From Clostridia bacterium (GTDB lineage Bacteria > Bacillota > Clostridia > Christensenellales > SZUA-584): a stretch of 42,891 bases of DNA. Under the pieces are notes generated by a model. It was not told the origin of the DNA. It worked only from the letters and a program-made list of their open reading frames with translations, and did not search any database. Below, one piece after another: positions 7,560-16,007 of the stretch (position 1 is its first letter; each line of letters begins with the position of its first letter). The stretch covers positions 1 through 42,891 of the forward strand of contig QKIQ01000075.1 of the NCBI GenBank assembly GCA_003249555.1, read 5' to 3'. The translations under genes were made by a program, and so were the position numbers.

Positions 7560-8687
7560 TTATATTTTATAAAAGCTGATTAGGTTCACAACTAAATGAT
7601 AAAGATCTTTTCTGCACGTTTTCTTAACTTCTTCAAACGACAAAGAGTCATTTATTGTACTGAAAACGCAATGAATCCCTTCTTCGAAAATCCCCATATA
7701 ATCATCACCAAAGCATCCCCCGACTGCCACAACAGGAATACCGAGCAATTTTGCTGCTCTCGCAATGCCAACCGGCACTTTACCATGTTTGGTTTGCCCG
7801 TCAATTTTCCCCTCACCTGTGATAATGAAATCCGCGTCTTTAATAATGTCTTGAAAATGTACTGTTTCTAAAACAACCTGTATACCGGACATAATTTCCG
7901 CTTGAGCAATGGCAAGAAGAGAAATTCCAAGACCACCGGCCGCTCCGCCGCCTTTTATCTCACTGACATCCAGCCCAAGCCTTTCCTTTAATACGGAAGC
8001 ATAGTGTTTTAGATTTGTATCCAACACTTCAACATCTTCTGAAGCGGCACCTTTTTGCGGTGCAAACACTCTTGCGCTGCCTATCTCGCCATACAGAGGG
8101 TTATCCACGTCACAAGCAAGCATAATTTTCACATTAGAAAGCCTCTTGTCTACTTCACTGGCATCAATATTATCAAGCTGCGCCAATCCTCCCCCATTTA
8201 GAGGTATTTGCGTATTCTGACTTGTTAGAAATTTCACACCAAGCGCCGCCGCTGCGCCAACGCCCCCATCAGTCGTCGCGCTGCCCCCCAGTCCCAGCAC
8301 GATTTTGCTGCAACCTTTATCAAGCGCATCTTTTATTAGCTGTCCCGTTCCGTATGATGTGGCTTCAAGCGGCCGTTTATCCTGCTCCACATAGCATAGA
8401 CCCGATGCTTGCGCCATCTCAATGATCGCCGTTTCGCCGTCTTTAAGCACACCGTAATACGCTTGCACATCCCTCATCAGCGGGTCTTTTACCTTCACAT
8501 ACACTTTCTGCCCGCCAACAGCACTCAAAAACGCATCAACCGTCCCTTCTCCTCCATCTGCGATAGGTACGGTCACGACTTCGATTGTGTTGTCAACAGT
8601 TTTGATTGCGCTTTTAATAATGTCGCACACCTCAATCGAACTCATTGTCCCTTTATATGAATCTGGAGCTACAACTATTTTCTTCAT
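7560..8687 (-). CDS. Glycerate kinase (GarK/GlxK family)
   Basis: A 375-residue ATP-dependent kinase that phosphorylates D-glycerate; this family (type II) usually makes 2-phosphoglycerate. The N-terminal signature KIVVAPDSYKGTMSS, the glycine-rich LGLGGSATTDGGVGAAAALG and the KGGGAAGGLG and TGEGKIDGQT motifs are all present, and length is normal. The ATG at 8687 is chosen because GGAGAGA precedes it and family members start MKK-IVVAPDS; the longer frame to 8717 adds an unrelated leader. It is the last gene of the catabolic operon and links it to lower glycolysis. A hairpin (8714-8743) separates it from the dehydrogenase gene. Confidence 0.95.
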   Translation of the reverse strand: MKKIVVAPDSYKGTMSSIEVCDIIKSAIKTVDNTIEVVTVPIADGGEGTVDAFLSAVGGQKVYVKVKDPLMRDVQAYYGVLKDGETAIIEMAQASGLCYVEQDKRPLEATSYGTGQLIKDALDKGCSKIVLGLGGSATTDGGVGAAAALGVKFLTSQNTQIPLNGGGLAQLDNIDASEVDKRLSNVKIMLACDVDNPLYGEIGSARVFAPQKGAASEDVEVLDTNLKHYASVLKERLGLDVSEIKGGGAAGGLGISLLAIAQAEIMSGIQVVLETVHFQDIIKDADFIITGEGKIDGQTKHGKVPVGIARAAKLLGIPVVAVGGCFGDDYMGIFEEGIHCVFSTINDSLSFEEVKKTCRKDLYHLVVNLISFYKI

Positions 8688-8713
8688 TGAATCTCTCTCC
8701 AAACAAGTCACAA

Positions 8714-8743
8714 CCACCCGTGAACATATGCTGTCACGAGTGG
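8714..8743 (-). repeat. Inverted repeat between dehydrogenase and glycerate kinase genes
   Basis: Ten-base arms (CCACCCGTGA and TCACGAGTGG, one mismatch) around a 10-nt loop. There is no T-run, so it is not a terminator; an mRNA processing or stability element is possible. Confidence 0.5.
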
Positions 8744-8765
8744 CTGAATGCTTTGTCTTTAGTAA

Positions 8766-9725
8766 CTATTTATTGACCACGTTGACCGGTGTCCCGTTCA
8801 TAAACTGTTTGAGATTTTCAACAGCGATATCCATTAAACGCTGGCGGCTTTCTTTGGGAGCCCAGCTGATATGCGGCGTTATGAAACAGTTTTTGGCTTT
8901 CAGCAAAGGATTACCTTCCTTTATGGGTTCGGTGGACACCACATCAAGCCCTGCCGCATAAACTTTTCCGGAATTCAGCGCTTGCGCAAGGTCTTCTTCT
9001 ACTATCAGCGGTCCTCGGCTGTTATTTAAGATAATAACGCCATCCTTCATCTTCGCAATTGTGTTCTGATTTATAATCCCTTCCGTCTCTTTAAACAAAG
9101 GGCAATGCAACGCAATCACATCCGAACACTCAAAAAGCTCTTCAAGCTCGGCATATCTCATCGTTGGGCCAACCAAATCAGTGTTTTGGTACATATCGTA
9201 TGCAAGAACCTTCATACCCAAAGCCTGCGCGATTCTCCCTGTTGTCTGTCCTATACGCCCGTATCCTATTATACCCATCACTTTTTGATCAAGCTCGATT
9301 AATGGATAATCCCAGAAACACCAGTCTTCATTGTTCGTCCAGCGCCCATCATACACAGCATCGCTGTGATGTGCCACATGATGACATATCTCCAGCAGCA
9401 GCGCGATGGCGAATTGACCCACCGCCGCCGTCCCATATGTCGGTATGTTAGACACAACAATGCCATTTTGCTTAGCACAATTAACATCAACCACGTTGTA
9501 TCCGGTAGCCAGCACACCTATAAATTTCAAGCTGCCGCATGCTTTTATTGTCTGCGCCGATAAAGGCGTTTTATTCGTATATACCGCCTGCGCATCGCCA
9601 ATACGTTCAATAATCAAATCTGCCGGTGTACGGTCATAAACTATGAGCTCACCTAGTTCTTCAAGCGCTTTCCAAGACAAATCGCCCGGGTTTTCTGTGT
9701 AGCCATCCAATACGACGATTTTCAT
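8766..9725 (-). CDS. D-2-hydroxyacid dehydrogenase (glycerate dehydrogenase type)
   Basis: A 319-residue NAD(P)-dependent dehydrogenase, probably reducing hydroxypyruvate to D-glycerate or running in reverse. The Rossmann motif is MGIIGYGRIGQTTGRIAQAL. Catalytic residues are visible: Arg in NNSRGPLIVEE, Glu in LDVVSTEPI and His in TPHISWAP. The tryptophan after the histidine is characteristic of the glycerate dehydrogenase (HprA) branch rather than of phosphoglycerate dehydrogenase, and there is no ACT domain. ACGGAGG lies before the ATG. It is the sixth enzyme/transport step in the leftward operon, directly before glycerate kinase, which supports the glycerate assignment. The exact substrate is inferred. 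Confidence 0.93.
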   Translation of the reverse strand: MKIVVLDGYTENPGDLSWKALEELGELIVYDRTPADLIIERIGDAQAVYTNKTPLSAQTIKACGSLKFIGVLATGYNVVDVNCAKQNGIVVSNIPTYGTAAVGQFAIALLLEICHHVAHHSDAVYDGRWTNNEDWCFWDYPLIELDQKVMGIIGYGRIGQTTGRIAQALGMKVLAYDMYQNTDLVGPTMRYAELEELFECSDVIALHCPLFKETEGIINQNTIAKMKDGVIILNNSRGPLIVEEDLAQALNSGKVYAAGLDVVSTEPIKEGNPLLKAKNCFITPHISWAPKESRQRLMDIAVENLKQFMNGTPVNVVNK

Positions 9726-9782
9726 TTTGTTCCTCCGTTTGGTTTTCTTTGATTTTAGGTATCCACCTGTTGGTATTGGTCA

Positions 9783-10076
9783 TTATATACTATAGTCAAC
9801 CAATACACGATGATCGATCACATCGAAAACAAAAGATTTGACAAGCAAATGCTCGGGATGTGCCAAATAGTCTTGAAGAGCCTTCTCATCGACAAAGTCC
9901 ATATTCAAACAGAAATCGTACTGTTCGTTATCAATACTGAGCCCTGTTTCCATTTTCAGTACACCCGGTAATTTTTCAAGACTATGAAACTTTTTATCCA
10001 ATGCCTTGATATTTTCTTCTTTGCCTGCGTTTAAAGCGGTTTTCTTCATCTTAAAGAAAACGATATGCTTAACCAT
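9783..10076 (-). CDS. Dabb (stress-responsive A/B barrel) domain protein
   Basis: A 97-residue dimeric alpha-beta barrel domain. The start VKHIVFFKMK, the LEKLPGVLKMETG segment, and the central FCLNMDFVDEKALQDYLAHPEH followed by HRVLVDY at the end are the family pattern. Members are mostly uncharacterised; a plant relative is a polyketide cyclase and others bind small hydrophobic or sugar-like ligands. Here it sits 3 bp behind the transketolase C-terminal subunit gene and 57 bp before the dehydrogenase, so a helper or small enzymatic role in this catabolic route is likely, but the reaction is unknown. Confidence 0.9.
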   Translation of the reverse strand: MVKHIVFFKMKKTALNAGKEENIKALDKKFHSLEKLPGVLKMETGLSIDNEQYDFCLNMDFVDEKALQDYLAHPEHLLVKSFVFDVIDHRVLVDYSI

Positions 10077-10079
10077 ATG

Positions 10080-11033
10080 CTACACCTCTTTGTTCATTAA
10101 AATATTAGCTTGCATCACAATGTCTTCGACAGTGATACCGTTTATCGCCAGCAGCCTTTCATATGGCGCCGATTCGCCAAACTTATCACGTATACCAATT
10201 CGACGAACAATTCCTTTGCCCATTTCCGCTGCGACTTCACAAACCGCACTCCCAAGACCATTAATAATATTGTGATCCTCCACAGTAATGATTCTGCCGA
10301 TCTCATTAACCGCTTTGGATACTGCCTCAACATCCAGCGGCTTTATAGTATGCATATCAAGAACGCGCGCACTGATTCCTTTTTGCTTTAGCTGTTCACA
10401 GGCAAGCAGCGCAATGCTCAGCACATCACCGTTGGCAATAATCGCGATATCATTGCCTTCGCACAGTGTTTTTGCTTTGCCTATTTCAAACTCTTCGTTT
10501 TCATCGTAGATAAACGGCACCGCGTCACGCGTAAAGCGTATATAGACCGGGCCGTCATATTCGGCCGCTGCCCGAACCAGCTTTTTTGTCGCATAGTAAT
10601 CAGCGCCCATAACGATTGTCATATTGGGAATTGTCCTCAAGACACCCATATCCTCGATTCCCTGATGGCTGGCTCCATCATTAGCAGGCGTCAAGCCGCC
10701 ATGAGAGCATGCGAATTTAACATTGAGTTTGGGATAACATACTTCTTGTCTCACCTGCTCCAGCATTCTCATGCTGCCAAAAACGGCGTATGTGGTCACA
10801 AAAGGAATCTTCCCGCATGTGGCTAAACCAGCGGCCACACCACACGAGTTTTGTTCCGCAATACCTACGTTAATATGCTGTTGCGGTAATGCTTTAGAAA
10901 ATTCAACCGTCTTGCATGACTTGCCAATATCCGAATCCACAACATATATATTTGGGTTTTCTTTGCCCAACTTGAGGATTTCTTCACCATAGCCATCACG
11001 CGTCGGCAATCCTTTATTTGGTTTGTAAATCAT
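10080..11033 (-). CDS. Transketolase, C-terminal (pyrimidine-binding) subunit
   Basis: A 317-residue half of a split transketolase. It holds the pyrimidine-binding domain with the catalytic glutamate in NVGIAEQNSCGVAAGLA, the ASHQGIEDMGVLRTIPNM segment and the transketolase C-terminal domain (about 190-310). The partner subunit lies immediately upstream with an ATGA overlap, a guarantee of coupled synthesis. Split transketolases are common in Bacillota and often serve dedicated pathways as well as the pentose phosphate pathway. Donor and acceptor here are unknown; hydroxypyruvate is a classical ketol donor and fits the neighbouring dehydrogenase and kinase. Confidence 0.94.
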   Translation of the reverse strand: MIYKPNKGLPTRDGYGEEILKLGKENPNIYVVDSDIGKSCKTVEFSKALPQQHINVGIAEQNSCGVAAGLATCGKIPFVTTYAVFGSMRMLEQVRQEVCYPKLNVKFACSHGGLTPANDGASHQGIEDMGVLRTIPNMTIVMGADYYATKKLVRAAAEYDGPVYIRFTRDAVPFIYDENEEFEIGKAKTLCEGNDIAIIANGDVLSIALLACEQLKQKGISARVLDMHTIKPLDVEAVSKAVNEIGRIITVEDHNIINGLGSAVCEVAAEMGKGIVRRIGIRDKFGESAPYERLLAINGITVEDIVMQANILMNKEV

Positions 11034-11863
11034 ATGCCCTCCTTAATATCCTTAATCGCACAGGCATACTGTTCATCATTAGGAGCAGTACCATGCCAGA
11101 CACAAACATTCTCCATGAACGAAACACCCTTACCCTTGACTGTGTTAGCAACAATACACTTTGGCTTTCCGTCTTTTACATCCCGGATTTTGTCAAATAC
11201 AGTTAGAATGTCTTCTATGCTATGCCCGTTTATTTCATAAGAATCGCATCCGAAGGCTTCAAATTTCTTTACCAAATCTCCCGTAGGCATGACAACAGCA
11301 CATTCTGCGTCATTCTGAAGATTATTCTTGTCAACAATGATGACGAGATTATCAAGATTGTATTTAACGGCAGTCTGAACGGCTTCCCAAACCTGCCCTT
11401 CCTGGCTTTCCCCGTCACCTAATAGCACAAACACTCTGTAATCAAGGCCGTCTCTTTTCGCCCGGATCGCCATACCGGCGCCCACCGACAACCCTTGACC
11501 TAACGACCCCGTCGAGATATCCACACCGGGGCATCTTTTCATATCCGGATGCCCCTGAAGAATAGATCCTTCTTTACGCAGGGTTTTCAAAACGTCTACG
11601 TCAAAATATCCTTTCAGCGCTAAGCATGTGTACAATACCGGACAAACATGGCCTTTCGAGAGCACAAACCTATCTCTCTCATCCCATTTTGGATTCTTTG
11701 GATCGATATTAAGCTCATCGAAATAAAGGACGGTCATAATATCCGCCGCCGACAAAGATCCACCCGGATGGCCGGATTGCGCAGCATGAATCATTTCAAG
11801 TATATTCGTCCGAACGTCTTTTGCCTGATTCTCAAGCATGGAAATTTTATTTTTATTATCCAC
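11030..11863 (-). CDS. Transketolase, N-terminal (TPP-binding) subunit
   Basis: A 277-residue half of a split transketolase. The start GHPGGSLSAADIMTVLYFDE, RFVLSKGH and TGSLGQGLSVGAGMA are family signatures. The thiamine-diphosphate/Mg motif runs from GDGESQEG to VDKNNLQ. It ends in an ATGA overlap with the C-terminal subunit gene and begins 15 bp behind the racemase-like gene, inside the operon. Because it is bound into a carboxylate-uptake operon under a GntR regulator, it is likely a pathway-specific copy and not the housekeeping enzyme (inference). Confidence 0.95.
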   Translation of the reverse strand: MDNKNKISMLENQAKDVRTNILEMIHAAQSGHPGGSLSAADIMTVLYFDELNIDPKNPKWDERDRFVLSKGHVCPVLYTCLALKGYFDVDVLKTLRKEGSILQGHPDMKRCPGVDISTGSLGQGLSVGAGMAIRAKRDGLDYRVFVLLGDGESQEGQVWEAVQTAVKYNLDNLVIIVDKNNLQNDAECAVVMPTGDLVKKFEAFGCDSYEINGHSIEDILTVFDKIRDVKDGKPKCIVANTVKGKGVSFMENVCVWHGTAPNDEQYACAIKDIKEGI

Positions 11864-11878
11864 TTGGGTCTCGCCTCC

Positions 11879-12535
11879 TCATTGCATCATTTGCTTTATT
11901 TTATCAAAACCTGATGCGCCGATTTTATAAATCGGAACACTCACCTGTTCATGTTTAAGGAGACTCATGGAAATTTGTGCGAAAGCAATGACATCCACTT
12001 CTTTAGCCAGCTTATACAATGCTTCGCATACCATTTCATCGTGCTTGGCTCTGTCACCGCTGCACAGCACATCAAATGCCCCATCCACAACAGAATTGAC
12101 GATCTCAATGTCTTTGTTCATTTCCTGTGCTTTTTCCCGAATGACCCGACCGATCGCCGCAGGGCTTGTCGGCAGCGTGGCAAGTATACCAATTTTTTTG
12201 CCGTTTTCCACCGCCATTTGTGCAACAGGCTCTTCAATGTTCATCATCGGTATGTTGATAAGCTGCTTAATGAGCTTTGTCGCCTGATTGACGGACGTAC
12301 ACGTCACCAATATGCCGTCTGCGCCGGAGTTTTGAGCTGCCTGCGCATAATTCATGATACGGTTGCAAACCCTTTCCGTCGGTCCTCCGTTTGCAAGCGT
12401 TTCCTTCAGAAGACTATCGTCCATGATATTGTAGATTTCTATATCCTGATTGGACTCAGCAAACGGAACGCCAAACGGCTTGAATATGAGCTCCATGAAA
12501 TTATTAACCGTATTTATTGTATAAAGCTTTTTCAT
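11879..12535 (-). CDS. Asp/Glu racemase-superfamily protein with one catalytic Cys
   Basis: A 218-residue cytoplasmic protein of the aspartate/glutamate/hydantoin racemase, maleate isomerase and arylmalonate decarboxylase superfamily. The first-half motif is ILVTCTSV (Cys79), followed by NIPMMNIEEPVAQMA and the phosphate- or carboxylate-binding GILATLPTS. The second-half position where racemases carry their other cysteine reads IAFAQISMS, with Gln187. Two-cysteine racemization therefore looks impossible; single-cysteine members include decarboxylases, although arylmalonate decarboxylase keeps the opposite cysteine. It sits between tctA (16 bp) and the transketolase genes (15 bp), so it probably acts first on the imported acid. 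The reaction is not known. Confidence 0.8.
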   Translation of the reverse strand: MKKLYTINTVNNFMELIFKPFGVPFAESNQDIEIYNIMDDSLLKETLANGGPTERVCNRIMNYAQAAQNSGADGILVTCTSVNQATKLIKQLINIPMMNIEEPVAQMAVENGKKIGILATLPTSPAAIGRVIREKAQEMNKDIEIVNSVVDGAFDVLCSGDRAKHDEMVCEALYKLAKEVDVIAFAQISMSLLKHEQVSVPIYKIGASGFDKIKQMMQ

Positions 12536-12551
12536 CGTACTTTCCTCTCTG

Positions 12552-14114
12552 TTATTGAACTGCTTTCTTCTTCTTTTTGAATACCTTGGTCAGAATCGTC
12601 AGAATGATGACAATTAAGAATATAAGCGCAATCGGCCGCGTAATGAATATCGACAAATCGCCGTTGCTGACCGTTAACGATCTTCTAAAGTTCTCATCAA
12701 TCATGTTGCCAAGTATCAACCCTAAAACGATGGGTGCGGGCGAATATTTCATCTTGTCGAAGAAATACCCGAGCAAGCCGAACACAATCACAATAATGAT
12801 ATCAAAGGATCGTATGTTGATTGCATAGGCACCCACGATTGATAAAACCGTTATAATCGGCATCAGATAGACATTCGGCACTTTGAGTATCTTAGACATC
12901 GGTCTTGCCAGTACGTTGCCCGATACCCACAGCGCGATAATGCCCATAAGCAAAAGCGCCGCCATATAGGGAATAAACGTCGGGTTATCTCTTGTGATCA
13001 TGGGACCCGGCTGGATATTGTGTATCATTAAGGCTCCAAGCATCACAGCGGCCGGCGGCGACCCGGGCACACCAAGCGTCAGCATCGGAATAAGCGCGCC
13101 GCCGATGGCAGAGTTGTTGCCAACCTCAGGCGCAATCGCACCTTCATAAATACCCGTACCGTACTCGTTTTTTCTTTTGCTTGTTTTTCTGGCCGTATCA
13201 TACGCAACCCATGCCGCCACGTCTTCTCCCACACCGGGAAGCGCGCCGATTCCGACACCGATGAGCGCGGATTGAATGATGACCCTTATATTTCTAAATA
13301 CAATTTTGAAAATTCTTTCTTCTTTATCGGCAGCGATTTTGCTTTCTTTTTTCATCAACACTTTGTATGCGTGGCTGATTCTTTTAAAAACGCTAACTCT
13401 GCCTGAATTTGTATCAATGACTTGCAAGTCGTCTTTTTTTGATAGCGCCTTAATCACTTCGGGTATCGCATAAAACCCGATCATCGCAGGGACAACGGAT
13501 ATACCGCTCATGAGATCCGTCAAACCAAAATCAAAGCGGGATGCGCCCATCAGTTTATCCATGCCGATACACGCGAATAACAGTCCCAATACGCCGCCGA
13601 TCCACCCTTTGAGGGGTATATCCATCGACACAACCGAGCCGCATATCAGCACACCGAATACTGCAAGCATAAAGTACTCGGGCGATGTGAACATCAAAGC
13701 GACTTTCGTTAAAAGAGGAGCAAGCACCGCAAGCGCCACAACGCCGATAAACGTGCCGATAATTGACGCCATACGCGTCACTTTTATTGCCTGAATGGCT
13801 TTTCCTTGTTTGGCAAGCGGATGCCCTTCCAAAGCCGTTGCCGCCGCCGATGCGGTTCCCGGAATATTAAGAAGTATTGCTGAAATGCTTCCGCCGTAAA
13901 TCGCACCCACATAAATACCGATGAGAATCGTAAATGTATACACAACGGGGAACTTATAGGTAAGCCCTGTGAGCAGTGCAATACCCATTGTGGCGCTTAA
14001 TCCCGGAAGCGCACCGATCATCACACCTACCATGGTGGAACCCAGCATAATGAGAATAACCCATGGATCGATGAGTTTAACAAATTCTGAAAACATGCTT
14101 ATTAAGCCGTCCAT
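12552..14114 (-). CDS. tctA: Tripartite tricarboxylate transporter, large permease TctA
   Basis: A 520-residue integral membrane protein with about 12 hydrophobic segments, the channel subunit of a TctABC secondary carrier. Family signatures are GALPGLSATMGIALL, the VGAIYGGSISAILLNIPGTA segment, and in the second half GALPGVGEDVAAWVAYDTAR, VGNNSAIGGALIPMLTLGVPG and GALMIHNIQPGP. These carriers use ion gradients and an extracytoplasmic receptor to bring in citrate, tartrate, other carboxylates or aromatic acids; the substrate cannot be read from the permease. It is 18 bp behind tctB. Confidence 0.96.
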   Translation of the reverse strand: MDGLISMFSEFVKLIDPWVILIMLGSTMVGVMIGALPGLSATMGIALLTGLTYKFPVVYTFTILIGIYVGAIYGGSISAILLNIPGTASAAATALEGHPLAKQGKAIQAIKVTRMASIIGTFIGVVALAVLAPLLTKVALMFTSPEYFMLAVFGVLICGSVVSMDIPLKGWIGGVLGLLFACIGMDKLMGASRFDFGLTDLMSGISVVPAMIGFYAIPEVIKALSKKDDLQVIDTNSGRVSVFKRISHAYKVLMKKESKIAADKEERIFKIVFRNIRVIIQSALIGVGIGALPGVGEDVAAWVAYDTARKTSKRKNEYGTGIYEGAIAPEVGNNSAIGGALIPMLTLGVPGSPPAAVMLGALMIHNIQPGPMITRDNPTFIPYMAALLLMGIIALWVSGNVLARPMSKILKVPNVYLMPIITVLSIVGAYAINIRSFDIIIVIVFGLLGYFFDKMKYSPAPIVLGLILGNMIDENFRRSLTVSNGDLSIFITRPIALIFLIVIILTILTKVFKKKKKAVQ

Positions 14115-14132
14115 TATTCTACCCCCTTTCTG

Positions 14133-14708
14133 TTACGGCAGCGGTATCAGAACCAGATTGCCGAATGCGTAAGTAATCGCCGCAGATGCACAGCCTGCAA
14201 CCAACAACGAAATCAATATCTTCTTCAACGTTTTTTTGTTGAAAATGATGATAAAAGCAGACATGAATATAAATGTTCCGATTAAAAACGGAAACCCTTG
14301 AAATTTTGGAAACAGGTTCAGATACTCCCTGCACACCGGCAAAATTGCAAACACATATGCGGCAAGCAATGCGGCTATAAGGACAAACGCAAGGAACTCT
14401 TTACTTTTAACAAAAGCGACCACTTTGTCTTTTTTTATAAAATCAAACCTTGCGCCTTCTTTTCGTGCATGAACCAAAAGCAACACGCCAAGCAAGAACA
14501 AAACGGCTGCCAAAATAAGCGGTAATAGCGCAGGTGATTTATACCATTGCACAATTTGTTTCTTTATTTCTTCCGCTTGCACATCATCAAAATCTCTTCC
14601 GAAAGGGTTAAAGAAAATTCCGATTGAATTGACGATGATAAACAGAGAAATAATCATCAGAATGATGCTGAATACCAAATCAGCACGTCTTAAAGTTGAT
14701 TTTTCCAT
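14133..14708 (-). CDS. tctB: Tripartite tricarboxylate transporter, small permease TctB
   Basis: A 191-residue small membrane subunit with four hydrophobic segments (about 10-30, 65-85, 100-125 and the long C-terminal pair). It is poorly conserved, as is normal for TctB, and is identified by size, topology and its place between tctC and tctA. The ATG at 14708 is chosen: GGGAGGGG lies 6 bp before it, while the longer frame to 14732 has no site. The 66-bp gap to tctC holds a strong hairpin (14742-14763). Confidence 0.88.
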   Translation of the reverse strand: MEKSTLRRADLVFSIILMIISLFIIVNSIGIFFNPFGRDFDDVQAEEIKKQIVQWYKSPALLPLILAAVLFLLGVLLLVHARKEGARFDFIKKDKVVAFVKSKEFLAFVLIAALLAAYVFAILPVCREYLNLFPKFQGFPFLIGTFIFMSAFIIIFNKKTLKKILISLLVAGCASAAITYAFGNLVLIPLP

Positions 14709-14741
14709 AATGCCCCTCCCAAAACTACTCAATAAAACTTT

Positions 14742-14763
14742 TGGGGCAGCCGAGGCTGCCCCA
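14742..14763 (-). promoter_or_regulatory. Intercistronic hairpin between tctC and tctB
   Basis: A perfect 9-bp GC-rich stem (TGGGGCAGC with GCTGCCCCA) around a four-base loop, followed leftward by AAAGTTTTATT. The T-run is short, so partial termination or protection of the tctC message is likely. That would give more receptor than permease. Confidence 0.65.
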
Positions 14764-14774
14764 GATCCCTATTA

Positions 14775-15878
14775 TTACGGTTGAGGAATACCAAAGTCTT
14801 CAGGGCTGAATTTCGTCTGTCCCATATCATAGAGCACCCAGCAAAGCTTGCTTTCAATTGATGAAGCCATTGCTTTTGCTTCTTCACCGGACAGATTATA
14901 AATGACACAAAGCTGTTCATCAGCAAATGTCTTGATGGCATCGCTTTCCATTGCCTGATGGAAGATACCCTGCAGCTTTTCTATGATCGCAGGATCCGTG
15001 TCGGCAGGAACCTTGAAGCCTAAGAACTGGCTGAGAGGCAGATACTGTTCCAGTTCAGGAACCTTCTTCGTCACTGCTTCAACTGAGCCAAAACCGGGGA
15101 ATTCCCAATCTTCTGTGTTCATAACAGCCAGAGGAATTAAATCTCCGGATTTAACAAACTCTTTCACTTCGCCGGCAGACGCCACAACGCAGTCTGCTTC
15201 GTTTGAAACCGCGCCTTTGATAGCGGGACCGGAACCGTCATAGGCAATCCAGTTAAAGCTAAGGCCACCGTATGCATCAAAAAGCTTTGCAAGCGCAAAC
15301 CACAAACCGCCCGATGTGCCCGCGATGGATACCGAACCGGCTTCTTCTTTAAGCGCCGCAATCACTTCGTCCAATGTCTTATATTTGGAAGACTTGTTGA
15401 CGCAAAGCACACCCGGTGAACCGGCAGCAATAAAGTATTCCCAATCTTTAGACGTTTGCTCAAGGCCTGTCTGCACAGGAATGGTCAAAGGAGTTTCAGA
15501 CGTACCGCAAAGTGTATAGCCATCATGCTGAGATTTCCAAGCATAATCAACACCGATTGAGCCAGCGCTTCCGCCCGTCATGTTTGAAGATACGATGGTC
15601 TGCCCAAGAACACCACTCATTGCATCCATTAATGCTCTGTTCCAAACATCTGTTCCGCCGCCTGCTCCGAAAGGAATCACATTCTGTATGGGTCTTTCGG
15701 GATAGTTTGTTTGCGCAACTTCTTCTGTAGCCTCAGGGGTTTGTTCCGCCTCAGTCTCAGCAGGAGCAGCAGTCTCGGCCGGGCTCGGGCTCGGCTCTGC
15801 CGGCTGGGTTCCGCATGCCGATAGCATCATGGCAAGAACCATAACAACAGCAAGCAACAAAGTAACGTGTTTTTTCAT
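14775..15878 (-). CDS. tctC: Tripartite tricarboxylate receptor lipoprotein TctC (Bug family)
   Basis: A 367-residue substrate-binding lipoprotein. The signal peptide ends in LSAC with the anchor Cys at residue 22, followed by a Pro/Ser/Glu/Ala-rich linker (about 23-58). The mature domain opens with YPERPIQNVIPFGAGGGTDVWNR, the Bug-family ligand-binding loop that holds a carboxylate by main-chain and water contacts. AAAGGAGG lies before the ATG. As first structural gene of the operon it is preceded by a palindromic operator (15912-15929) and a second inverted repeat (15938-15963), and followed by a hairpin that may raise its level over the permeases. Confidence 0.95.
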   Translation of the reverse strand: MKKHVTLLLAVVMVLAMMLSACGTQPAEPSPSPAETAAPAETEAEQTPEATEEVAQTNYPERPIQNVIPFGAGGGTDVWNRALMDAMSGVLGQTIVSSNMTGGSAGSIGVDYAWKSQHDGYTLCGTSETPLTIPVQTGLEQTSKDWEYFIAAGSPGVLCVNKSSKYKTLDEVIAALKEEAGSVSIAGTSGGLWFALAKLFDAYGGLSFNWIAYDGSGPAIKGAVSNEADCVVASAGEVKEFVKSGDLIPLAVMNTEDWEFPGFGSVEAVTKKVPELEQYLPLSQFLGFKVPADTDPAIIEKLQGIFHQAMESDAIKTFADEQLCVIYNLSGEEAKAMASSIESKLCWVLYDMGQTKFSPEDFGIPQP

Positions 15879-15911
15879 TTTTTCCTCCTTTAAATTGAGT
15901 TGTGACTGTAC

Positions 15912-15929
15912 ACGTAGGTCATCCTACGT
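15912..15929 (-). promoter_or_regulatory. Palindromic operator before tctC (putative GntR site)
   Basis: ACGTAGG-TCAT-CCTACGT, a perfect 7+7 bp palindrome about 35-50 bp before the tctC start. The half-site TCCTACGT recurs at the gntR promoter (16761-16790). No clear -10/-35 pair was found for tctC; a GATATA overlaps its edge. Confidence 0.65.
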
Positions 15930-15937
15930 ATATCTTG

Positions 15938-15963
15938 TTTAAAACAGTATTTCCTGTTTTAAA
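15938..15963 (-). repeat. Inverted repeat upstream of tctC
   Basis: TTTAAAACAG and CTGTTTTAAA, perfect 10-bp arms around 6 nt. It adjoins the operator. It could be a second protein site or a weak terminator of gntR; no T-run follows. Confidence 0.5.
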
Positions 15964-16007
15964 TTAATTATTCATTGTTGCAAATGATTATAATTCTGTG
16001 ATAATAA

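Noticed and set aside
11951..12580. 209-codon rightward frame opposite the racemase-like gene
   Set aside because: It is antisense to a well-supported gene, has no ribosome binding site, and its product is a His/Arg/Phe-rich shadow without domain features.
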